Origin: Lentimonas sp. CC4
GTDB lineage: Bacteria; Verrucomicrobiota; Verrucomicrobiia; Opitutales; Coraliomargaritaceae
Length of the DNA: 64,000 nt
Direction: 5' to 3'
Assembly (NCBI RefSeq): GCF_902728235.1
Contig: NZ_CACVBO010000001.1
Coordinates: 3,434,001-3,498,000, forward strand
In this document: positions 56,997-64,000 of the stretch, in pieces
How the letters are laid out: each line of letters opens with the position of its first letter
Numbering within the stretch: position 1 is the first letter of the stretch
Made by a program: the position numbers and the translations under genes
The notes under the pieces: model-generated
Databases searched by the model: none
What the model saw: only the letters and a program-made list of their open reading frames with translations
What the model was told of the DNA's origin: nothing

Positions 56997-58394
56997 CTAT
57001 TGAATGAGTGGCCAGTCGGGATGAATCGGACGCTCGAAGTTGCCACCGTCCCACTCAGGCACCGGTGGCACTTGCTGGATTAACTTTGAAAGTTTCTGGT
57101 GCGCGGTCATTGCCCGCTCTCCGTTAATCGAACCCGCGAGATTGTTCGCTTCATCTAAATCGTTCGCGATGTCATAGAAGCGGCCGTCGGCATAGAGCTT
57201 GAATCGCTCCGTTCGCACAAACGCGTCCGCGTGCTTGCTCCCGAACTTCATATAGGGCTGATAGTGCATCAGCACATGCGTGCGCGGGCTCGTCTCAAGG
57301 CCTAAGATTTGCGGCAAAAAGCTTTGGCCATCTTTGGGATCGGTTTCGTCGAGCTGTATTCCAGCGACCGCAGCCAAGGTGGGATAGACATCGGTAAAGT
57401 CCACCAAATCCTCACAAACCGCTCCCACCGCACTCTGGCCTTTCCAGTAAGCAATCAGCGGCACATGGGTGCCCATATCTTTGGTGTCGCCCTTGCCTCC
57501 CCGAATGATACGTCCGTTCCAGTTAGACTGGATTGGCGTATGCGTCCCGTTGTCAGACGTAAACACGATCAACGTATTCTCCAACTGTCCAACAGCCTCC
57601 AGTTTTTGAACAATCTTGCCCACGATTTGGTCCAGATAATTCACCATCGCGACGAAGTTCGCCTTCTTCTCCGCCCTATTTTTGGTTTTGTTGTTGGCCT
57701 CTTGCCCACGAGATCGCTGACCGATGGTATCCGGCGTCGGAACAAATGGATCGTGAACCAGCACTGTAGGATAATAAACAAAGAACGGTTCATCCTGATG
57801 GCGCTCGATAAAATCACAGACGAAATCGCTCATAATATCAGGGCCGTATAGATTTTGATTCGCCTCAGCCGAGATGAACTCGCCGTTAATCTCTAGCGGT
57901 GGACTCCAATAACGTTCACCGTTTTCCTTCGCGGACTTCTCCTGCGTGACCTGCCACAAGGCATACTCATCAAAGCCCGCTTTATTCACACGTGTGTTGT
58001 CGGCGTGATCGGCAAAGACCTCTGGATCATACAGCCCGTTGAGCTGCCATTTTCCAGCAATCGCGGTTTTATAGCCCGCCTCCTGCATCAAATTCCCAAA
58101 CGTCTTCTCGTCCGGACTGAGATAGCCGAAGTGCGTATAATTCCGAAAGTTGTATTTGCCCGTCATGATCATCACCCGCGACGGCGTGCAAATGGGCGTC
58201 GAATAACAATGCTCAAATTTTACGCCCTGTTCCGCCAAACGGTCAATGTTCGGCGTCTGGTAATCCTCCGCCCCATACGGACCAAAGCACTCCCAGCTCG
58301 CATCGTCCGTCATAATCAGCACGATGTTCGGTTTGTTGGCCGCCGACAAAAGGGGAACCAGTAAAAGGCTTAACAGTAGGGTTTTGATTCTCAT
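56997..58394 (-). CDS. Exported sulfatase (S1 family)
   Basis: This 465-residue enzyme has a short signal peptide (LLLSLLLVPLLSAAN) followed by PNIVLIMTDDASWECFGPYG. The formylglycine site is C69-T-P-S-R73, in PICTPSRVMIMTGKY. The metal and substrate motifs VFTSDNGTHTPI and GGKGDTKDMGTHVPLIAYW follow. The DDAS and TDNGT-type variations place it away from the classical arylsulfatase A pattern, near mucin- or glycosaminoglycan-type sulfatases. It is separated from the upstream sulfatase by 17 bases and from the oxidoreductase by 54 bases, all on one strand. The chain is complete at both ends. Confidence 0.92.
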   Translation of the reverse strand: MRIKTLLLSLLLVPLLSAANKPNIVLIMTDDASWECFGPYGAEDYQTPNIDRLAEQGVKFEHCYSTPICTPSRVMIMTGKYNFRNYTHFGYLSPDEKTFGNLMQEAGYKTAIAGKWQLNGLYDPEVFADHADNTRVNKAGFDEYALWQVTQEKSAKENGERYWSPPLEINGEFISAEANQNLYGPDIMSDFVCDFIERHQDEPFFVYYPTVLVHDPFVPTPDTIGQRSRGQEANNKTKNRAEKKANFVAMVNYLDQIVGKIVQKLEAVGQLENTLIVFTSDNGTHTPIQSNWNGRIIRGGKGDTKDMGTHVPLIAYWKGQSAVGAVCEDLVDFTDVYPTLAAVAGIQLDETDPKDGQSFLPQILGLETSPRTHVLMHYQPYMKFGSKHADAFVRTERFKLYADGRFYDIANDLDEANNLAGSINGERAMTAHQKLSKLIQQVPPVPEWDGGNFERPIHPDWPLIQ

Positions 58395-58411
58395 TTTAAT
58401 TCGTCCTTTGA

Positions 58412-59866
58412 TTAGTTTTTGTTCTTACGCTTCTTGTTCTTGCTCCCCTTTGCGGCAATAAAGTCTTGGTAGCCCGCTTCATCACGCTTAGCCAGCAGAC
58501 GCGCTTCCATCTGCTTTACTACGGACGCATACTCCGGATTATTGGCCAAATTAGTGAACTCCCCCGGATCTTTATTTAAGTCATATAATTCCATGCCCGA
58601 CTTACCGAATCCCCATTGAGTAAAGCGCCAATTCTCTGTTCGGAGCGACTCTCCTCCCACACGACTGATGGTAAAGACCGCATCTTTGGTCCAATCAGCT
58701 GAGTTCGTATCTTCAAGCAGTGGACGCAAACTCGTTCCCTGCAGTGAGTCTGGAGCGGGGATCCCAGCCAAGTCAGTCAGCGTGGGATACAAATCTATCA
58801 GCTCGGTCAGCTGCGTCGTGCCTTTGCCATGCTCGGACGCCATCCACGGCACACTGATAATGAAGGGCACACGCGTCGCTTCTTCAAACAAGTGCTGCTT
58901 CTGATATTTATCATGGTGCCCCAGCAAGTAGCCGTGGTCACTGGAGAAGACCACAATGGTATTCTCCTTCAAACCATTTGCTTCAAGCGCATCCAAAACA
59001 CGCCCCACTTGAGCATCCATATACGATACGCTGGCATAGTAAGCTGCCAAAAGGCCTTTGTGAGATTCAGGCGTCACGCCATATTCCTTGTTGCTCTTAT
59101 AATCGCGTATGATTTGAGGGACATCCTCCAGGTCATGTTCAGGAAAGAATGGAATCTCCATATCCTCTTGATCATACAGATCAAAATACTTGTCCGGTGC
59201 CACCAAGGGCACGTGCGGACGCACAAAGCCAACGGCAAGAAAGAACGGTTCGTCCCCCACTTCATCTAGAATCTCAATGGCCTTGCTGGCAGCCATCCCA
59301 TCCGCGTGCTCCAAGTCACCGGCGGTTGAAACGACACCCACAAATGCCTGCGAGGTCTGATTGTCAGGGGACCAATTGGTCTTCTTGCCAGGTGTATTCT
59401 GTTCGGGGGCTGACATATTAAACGCCTCATCCCAAGAATCTGGGTCATCACTATGCGCAGTGCCGTTGATAATTTCGTCCGGGATGTTCATGTGGTAAAT
59501 CTTACTGACTCGCCCAGCGTAATATCCCTGATTTTTAAAGGCCTGCGACATAGTCACTACATCCGGAATTTCCCTGCGTAGTCTGCCTCCGTTACCGAGC
59601 ATCCCATTCGTGTAGGGATAGAGTCCCGTCATGATCGACGCCCGCGATGCGCCACAAACGGGATACTGGCAATGCATACTCTCGAACTTGACCCCCTCCT
59701 GAGCCAAGCGATCCAAATTCGGGGTTTTGCACTGCTCGTGTCCAAATCCACTCAAGGCGGTATTGAGATCATCAGACATCAGAAATAACACATTCGGTTG
59801 CTGAGGCCGCTCAGCAGCAACTACGTGGATGCTGAGGATGAAAGCTATAATGTGGAGTATTTTCAT
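58412..59866 (-). CDS. Exported sulfatase (iduronate-2-sulfatase-like)
   Basis: This 484-residue enzyme has a signal peptide (LHIIAFILSIHVVAA) and NVLFLMSDDLNTALSGFGH, as in iduronate-2-sulfatases. The formylglycine site is C71-G-A-S-R75, in YPVCGASRASIMTGLYP. AVGFVRPHVPLVAPDKYFDLY and SSDHGYLLGHHDKYQKQ are also typical of that branch. The start at MKILHII (59866) is chosen because the 27 codons upstream are not signal-like. The tail is lysine- and arginine-rich (AAKGSKNKKRKNKN). It lies 70 bases after the sulfatase upstream and 17 before the next, so it is in the same transcript. Confidence 0.92.
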   Translation of the reverse strand: MKILHIIAFILSIHVVAAERPQQPNVLFLMSDDLNTALSGFGHEQCKTPNLDRLAQEGVKFESMHCQYPVCGASRASIMTGLYPYTNGMLGNGGRLRREIPDVVTMSQAFKNQGYYAGRVSKIYHMNIPDEIINGTAHSDDPDSWDEAFNMSAPEQNTPGKKTNWSPDNQTSQAFVGVVSTAGDLEHADGMAASKAIEILDEVGDEPFFLAVGFVRPHVPLVAPDKYFDLYDQEDMEIPFFPEHDLEDVPQIIRDYKSNKEYGVTPESHKGLLAAYYASVSYMDAQVGRVLDALEANGLKENTIVVFSSDHGYLLGHHDKYQKQHLFEEATRVPFIISVPWMASEHGKGTTQLTELIDLYPTLTDLAGIPAPDSLQGTSLRPLLEDTNSADWTKDAVFTISRVGGESLRTENWRFTQWGFGKSGMELYDLNKDPGEFTNLANNPEYASVVKQMEARLLAKRDEAGYQDFIAAKGSKNKKRKNKN

Positions 59867-59936
59867 AAGAAAATCTTTTCGTAAAAGGGGTGTTAATTTT
59901 TTGATTGGAGAGTGCCGAATGCTTAGAAGGAGAACC

Positions 59937-61487
59937 CTACAAATCATCTTCTAGGTCAGGTCGTTCGTATTCTTTCGATCGGTTTCTCAACTTTTCGCCT
60001 GCGTTTAATCGCTCGTAAAAGTCGCGCTCGTCTTCTTTGCCATAGGGATTCTCTGAGCTATCATACCAATCGCCCTCACCAGTCATGCGCAGATCGCCTT
60101 GCTGCGTGAGTTGCTCAAAGAGCTCCTGCTTCAACTCGGCCATCTGCTGGGCATATTCCGGATTCCCTGAGAGGTCTGTGATGCATTTCGGATCTTCTTC
60201 GACATCATAGAGCTCTTCGGCTCCACGCTTTGCGAGTGACAGCTTCCAATACTCCGAGTCCTCACCAGCCTCTACCACGGCCGCCAAGGTCGGGCTTGGA
60301 TCTGTATCCTTAAATCCGGTTAATGGATTCGCGCTCGGCCAGCGGGTAGGCTCAAAATTGTGGATGTAGAAATACTGCCCTTTTCGGATGACGCGCACCG
60401 GATAGCCTAAATCATTCGGGCGGCCGGGGTCATTGCGTTCACGTCCCATCAGCACGGTATCACGCTGTGGAATGTGCGCCATGTCGCGACCGCCCTTGAA
60501 GATCTCCATTAGACTGCGACCTGGCGACGGTTGCATACCGCTTTGCTCTTGGCTGATGCCAGCCATTTCCAGAAAGGTCGGCGCTAGATCGATGAAACTA
60601 ATGAACTGATCAAAGCTTCGCCCCGGCTCCTTGATTCCATCTTTCCACATCGCCATAAAAGGCATGTGCGCGGCCTCGTGATACGGATGTCCCTTCACGC
60701 GCGGGAACGGCATGCCATTATCCGAAGTCACAATCACAAGCGTATTGTCGAGCAAACCATGCTGCTTGAGCACATCGATACATCCGCCGACATGTTTGTC
60801 GAAATTTTCGACCTCTAAGGCATAATCGAGCATATCGTGGCGCACCGCTTCGGTATCCGGCCAATACTGGGGCACCTCTGGAATTGAATCTAAAGTTTTG
60901 CCGTTTTTGACACCCGATTTAAATTCATAAGATCGGTGTGGTTCATTACAGCCCAGCCAGAATGCAAAGGGCTTCGAAGCATCAGTATCGATTAAAAACT
61001 GCTCGAAATTTTTGGCATAATCATTTTTTGAAATCCTCTTAGACAAAGACTTTTTCACTCGGTGTTTGCCGTGATTTTCACCCAATACGTCTCGCCCCTC
61101 AGCCACGCCTGGGCGCCAGCCCTTTCCAGTGAATCCGGTATTATACCCATTTTCCTTTAAAGTCTCAGCGTAACTTTTGAACTTTGGATCTAAAACCGCA
61201 TTGTGGTTGATCGCCGCTCCTAATTGCCAAGGATTACGCCCCGTAATGATCACGGATCGCGATGGACCACATTTCGGGTTCGGCGTGTAGGCTGAAGTGA
61301 AGTTGATCCCCTGCTCCGCAATTCGGTCAATATTGGGAGTATTCACCCAAGTGCAGCCATTCGCGCCGAAATGCTCGAACGACGCATCATCCGCAATGAT
61401 GAATAAAATATTTGGGCGTTCGGCGGCGTAGCTCGAAGAGACGATCGCAAGGAATAGAAAGATCCATTTCATACAGTTTGATTTCAT
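59937..61487 (-). CDS. Exported sulfatase (heparan N-sulfatase-like)
   Basis: This 516-residue enzyme has a signal peptide (WIFLFLAIVSSSYAA), then NILFIIADDASFEHFGANGC. The formylglycine site is C73-G-P-S-R77, in PKCGPSRSVIITGRNPWQLG. The NPWQLGAAI and LGCNEPHRSYEF motifs resemble sulfamidases (N-sulfoglucosamine sulfohydrolases) of the S1_8 type, though the substrate cannot be fixed. VTSDNGMPFPRVKGHPYHEA gives the second metal region. The end is acidic (ERPDLEDDL). An in-frame ATG five codons into the protein (MKWIF) could also be the start. Gaps to its neighbours are 54 and 70 bases. Confidence 0.92.
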   Translation of the reverse strand: MKSNCMKWIFLFLAIVSSSYAAERPNILFIIADDASFEHFGANGCTWVNTPNIDRIAEQGINFTSAYTPNPKCGPSRSVIITGRNPWQLGAAINHNAVLDPKFKSYAETLKENGYNTGFTGKGWRPGVAEGRDVLGENHGKHRVKKSLSKRISKNDYAKNFEQFLIDTDASKPFAFWLGCNEPHRSYEFKSGVKNGKTLDSIPEVPQYWPDTEAVRHDMLDYALEVENFDKHVGGCIDVLKQHGLLDNTLVIVTSDNGMPFPRVKGHPYHEAAHMPFMAMWKDGIKEPGRSFDQFISFIDLAPTFLEMAGISQEQSGMQPSPGRSLMEIFKGGRDMAHIPQRDTVLMGRERNDPGRPNDLGYPVRVIRKGQYFYIHNFEPTRWPSANPLTGFKDTDPSPTLAAVVEAGEDSEYWKLSLAKRGAEELYDVEEDPKCITDLSGNPEYAQQMAELKQELFEQLTQQGDLRMTGEGDWYDSSENPYGKEDERDFYERLNAGEKLRNRSKEYERPDLEDDL

Positions 61488-61541
61488 CTTAATTATTTTG
61501 TGATCGGAGTCCGTCAGGTTCGCTGCACCCTTAATGACTTA

Positions 61542-63071
61542 CTAGTCCTTCTTGGATTTCTTCGTCTTCTTGGTCTTCCTCTTAATTGGCCTGCTCTCTT
61601 CGAGCTGCTTTTGATCTAGCGGCAGCTCACGATCAAACAGGCTCACGTATCGCTGGTAGCCGTTATAATCGACCGCTTCCTGTTGCAAATGTTGGTAGCC
61701 TTGATCGTATTTTTGACGCATCTCTTCCATGATCGGTGCATACTCCGGATTGTTGGCGAGGTTCACCAATTCCAAGGGATCTTTCTCTAAGTCATACAGC
61801 TCCTCGGTGGGGTCCATGTTGTCATCCCCATACCACCAAAAGGTATATTTGTAGCGACCGTCCACGGTGCTCATCGCTTTGGTCGCATCGGGCCCGAAGG
61901 TGTTCATCAGCGTTAACTGCTCATGGCCGCCTTCCAAGGGGTCCTTTAAAATCGGCAACAGACTGATACCATCCATATTTTTAGGAATCGGCACACCTGC
62001 GAGCTCCAACATCGTCGGCGCGAAATCGATATTCCCCGTCAGCATTTGTGTGCGAAGGCCCTGCCCTGCGGTTTTAACGCGTGGATCATAAATCATCAAC
62101 GGCACCCGCGAGGCTTCCTCCATCGGCATTACTTTTGAAGCGTAGCCGTGCGATCCACAAATGTAGCCGTTGTCACTGGTGTATATAATGACGGTATTAT
62201 CCGCAATTCCCTGTGCCTCTAATTCATCGCGAATCATGCCAATCGCCACATCAATCGCATACACTTGCTGATGGTAGATGCGCATCACTTCGTCGTAATC
62301 GGTGTCATACCCCCAATCCGAGAAATAGACATATTGACGGCCTTGCTTACTTTGCGGCGCACGTCCCTCCGCAAACTCACGACCAAAGTTGCCTGGCTTG
62401 GTGAAGACTTTGTCCGCGTAAATATGATCAAAGCGAGGGTCCGCTACGGAAGGTTTATGAGGTGCCTTAAAACTAATGGATAGGAGCAACGGTTCATCTC
62501 GCTTCACCGCTTCGCGGATCGCATCGCGACCAAAGGCTCCATACGACAAGGTCGAATGCGGAAACTCTTCGGCATACTGCACCATCGATTTGTTTTTACT
62601 CGTCTCGTAGCTCGTTTGCTGAGGCCCCCCACCCCACATATCAAAATCGCTCTCGCACAAACCTTTGCCTTCCACCTCAAGCCCAAACTTGCCGGCAAAC
62701 GCAGAGAAATAGCCGGACTCACGAATTAAGACGGGATATGACTTGGCCCATACTTCAGGACGCATGTCTCCATGAAAAAAGTTGGTGCCCGTTTTGTATT
62801 CATACATCCCGGTCAAAATGTTGGCCCGACTGGCCATGCAGATCGCAGTGGTGTCATAGTGACGATCAAAGATCATACCATCCGCCCCGAGCTTATCCAT
62901 CTGCGGCGTCTGCACATCAGGGTTGCCGTAGCAGCCGACTGAATACGTGTTCTGATCGTCGGACAGCAGGAAGATGATATTCGGACGACTCTCTGCGAAA
63001 GCGTTCCCTACGCCTAAAGCCATCGCGGCGATGGACATCACAGAAACGAACTGACACTTTTTATTTTTCAT
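61542..63071 (-). CDS. Exported sulfatase (S1 family)
   Basis: This 509-residue enzyme has a signal peptide ([17 protein letters not shown]), [19 protein letters not shown] and a formylglycine site C78-M-A-S-R82, in [19 protein letters not shown]. The second residue after Cys is Ala rather than Pro, which is allowed. [17 protein letters not shown] and the SFKAPHKPS segment fit choline- or glycan-sulfatase types with a C-M-A-S-R core. The C-terminus is strongly basic ([13 protein letters not shown]). It lies 38 bases downstream of the partial sulfatase at the right edge and 54 before the next, again in one transcript. Confidence 0.92.
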   Translation of the reverse strand: MKNKKCQFVSVMSIAAMALGVGNAFAESRPNIIFLLSDDQNTYSVGCYGNPDVQTPQMDKLGADGMIFDRHYDTTAICMASRANILTGMYEYKTGTNFFHGDMRPEVWAKSYPVLIRESGYFSAFAGKFGLEVEGKGLCESDFDMWGGGPQQTSYETSKNKSMVQYAEEFPHSTLSYGAFGRDAIREAVKRDEPLLLSISFKAPHKPSVADPRFDHIYADKVFTKPGNFGREFAEGRAPQSKQGRQYVYFSDWGYDTDYDEVMRIYHQQVYAIDVAIGMIRDELEAQGIADNTVIIYTSDNGYICGSHGYASKVMPMEEASRVPLMIYDPRVKTAGQGLRTQMLTGNIDFAPTMLELAGVPIPKNMDGISLLPILKDPLEGGHEQLTLMNTFGPDATKAMSTVDGRYKYTFWWYGDDNMDPTEELYDLEKDPLELVNLANNPEYAPIMEEMRQKYDQGYQHLQQEAVDYNGYQRYVSLFDRELPLDQKQLEESRPIKRKTKKTKKSKKD

Positions 63072-63109
63072 ATTATTTCAAAAGCTCTGGAAATTTATTG
63101 GCATTCCGA

Positions 63110-64000
63110 TTAGCGCGCCGCGCTCAGCGCATCTTGTGAGTATTTCAGTCGCCCCTTATAAGCCGCCTGACTCTTCACTGCGGGATAGCTCACTAGATAA
63201 TTATTTTCATCGATGATGTTAAACAGATAGTGAGTTGTCCCCTCCGGCAGAGTCGCCACCACACTTCCATCTTCAATCGTTGCAGGTGCGACAAACCACT
63301 CCTCATTTGCATCGCCACCTAATGTGGTATACAGCAGTTGAGCGCGAACGACCTTCGCCCCGTTTTCCTTGAAGGTTGCGCGAACGATGTCGCCGTTACG
63401 CTCGGCCGAAGTGATTGCGGGCACCGTCTCCTTATGTGGCAATTCTCCCTGATAGAGAGGATTATAATAAGGGTGACTGGCATTCATACTGGTCAGCAGT
63501 TCAGTTAACTTGGCATTCAACTCTTCTGCCTTTTCGGGCATGGAAGCTACCAAGTTTTTGGATTCCTCAATGTCAACACGTGAAGCCTCGCCGTCGCGTG
63601 TATCGTAGAGTTGATACAGCTCCAACTCGCTATCCACGCTGCGGTTGTTGATAAAATCATAATTACGCACCAACTTATAATCACCGACGCGGATCGTGCT
63701 ATACTGCGCCACGCTATTAGGGAAGTGCCACATCATGGTATCGCGCACGCCACCGTCTGGCTCCTTGACGAGCGTCGGATCTTGAGGCGCTTGCGTCAGT
63801 AATGGATACAAATCACTGCCGTCGAGCGCTAGGCCTTCCGGCGCCTCGATGCCTGTCATCGTCAAAATCGTCGGATAGAAGTCCAAGCCATTGGCCATCA
63901 CTTCGGTTTGCACATCCGCAGGAATGTTAGGTCCGACAATGATCAGCGGCACGCGTGTGCCGCCCTCTTCCAGACGGATCTTACCACCATCGAGCGGATA
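63110..64000 (-). CDS. Sulfatase, C-terminal part, 5' truncated by window
   Basis: The frame is open to base 64000 (YPLDGGKIRLEEGGTRVPL), so the N-terminal part with the formylglycine site lies outside. The visible 296 residues match the C-terminal half of the sulfatase at 52037-53914: GPNIPADVQ, ANGLDFYPTILTM, MMWHFPNSVAQYSTIRVG, SRVDIEESKNLVASMPEKAE and NASHPYYNPLYQ. It is therefore a paralogue, diverged throughout. It is the furthest upstream visible gene of the minus-strand cluster, so the cluster probably continues beyond the window. Confidence 0.9.
   Translation of the reverse strand, partial: YPLDGGKIRLEEGGTRVPLIIVGPNIPADVQTEVMANGLDFYPTILTMTGIEAPEGLALDGSDLYPLLTQAPQDPTLVKEPDGGVRDTMMWHFPNSVAQYSTIRVGDYKLVRNYDFINNRSVDSELELYQLYDTRDGEASRVDIEESKNLVASMPEKAEELNAKLTELLTSMNASHPYYNPLYQGELPHKETVPAITSAERNGDIVRATFKENGAKVVRAQLLYTTLGGDANEEWFVAPATIEDGSVVATLPEGTTHYLFNIIDENNYLVSYPAVKSQAAYKGRLKYSQDALSAAR

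Overview
The window looks like a chromosome segment of a marine Verrucomicrobiota bacterium, most likely of the Opitutae/Puniceicoccales type (Coraliomargarita- or Lentimonas-like). This is an inference from content: a dense run of exported S1 sulfatases with a DUF1080 protein and a Gfo/Idh/MocA oxidoreductase, a PEP-CTERM protein, gatCAB, an EF-G gene away from any ribosomal-protein operon, menaquinone synthesis, and spacers full of small palindromic repeats. No rRNA or tRNA gene was recognised. One RNA gene, the signal recognition particle RNA, is clear.

Layout. 0-9 kb: end of a CBS-pair membrane protein, two divergent MscS-type channels, a MOSC protein, two poorly known proteins, an NAD(P)-binding protein and TreZ. 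9-20 kb: an orphan ParA ATPase, a 53-residue membrane protein, an exported thioredoxin-fold protein, a GlsB/YeaQ protein, a rhodanese lipoprotein, a DacZ-like diadenylate cyclase, a DUF2254 protein, a GlnD-tail-like ACT protein, a broken gene, a HigBA-like toxin-antitoxin pair, and a two-gene module (TPR protein plus small membrane protein) bracketed by 48-bp direct repeats and followed by a decaying repeat array. 20-30 kb: gatCAB, a lone receiver protein, a Tat-exported alkaline phosphatase, exported MsrB, dnaX with an A10 slippery run, and SRP RNA. 30-51 kb: mostly housekeeping genes (cimA, aldA-like, fusA, a MYG1-family protein, a nuclease, a PfkB kinase, an RRM protein, class I fumarase, menD, pxpA), with a Fur-family regulator at the end. 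51-64 kb: a MerC-domain protein divergent from the regulator, then a minus-strand cluster of sulfatases that runs off the right edge.

How the genes work together. The 52-64 kb cluster (six sulfatase genes, one sulfatase relic, a DUF1080 protein and a Gfo/Idh/MocA oxidoreductase) reads as a sulfated-polysaccharide desulfation locus. Gaps from the right edge down to 54.8 kb are short, so much of it is probably one transcript. The active-site motifs (C-x-P/A-S-R) show that formylglycine maturation is needed, but no maturase or glycoside hydrolase lies in the window. The aldA-like gene would fit lactaldehyde disposal from deoxysugars such as fucose; that link is only inference.

Most notable observations: (1) dnaX is split at a run of ten A residues, with a complete tau tail in the -1 frame, the layout expected for programmed slippage making gamma and tau; (2) a repeat family ending in TTTTTCAGCC flanks a two-gene module, supplies the stop codon of one gene and forms a decaying array; a relic of the same TPR gene lies about 5 kb away; (3) at least five intergenic palindromic repeat families, including two identical 32-bp copies 27 kb apart; (4) a sulfatase relic whose middle and C-terminal pieces lie in the wrong order; (5) a Fur-type palindrome between the Fur-family gene and the MerC gene. 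I did not find a clearly new multi-gene system.
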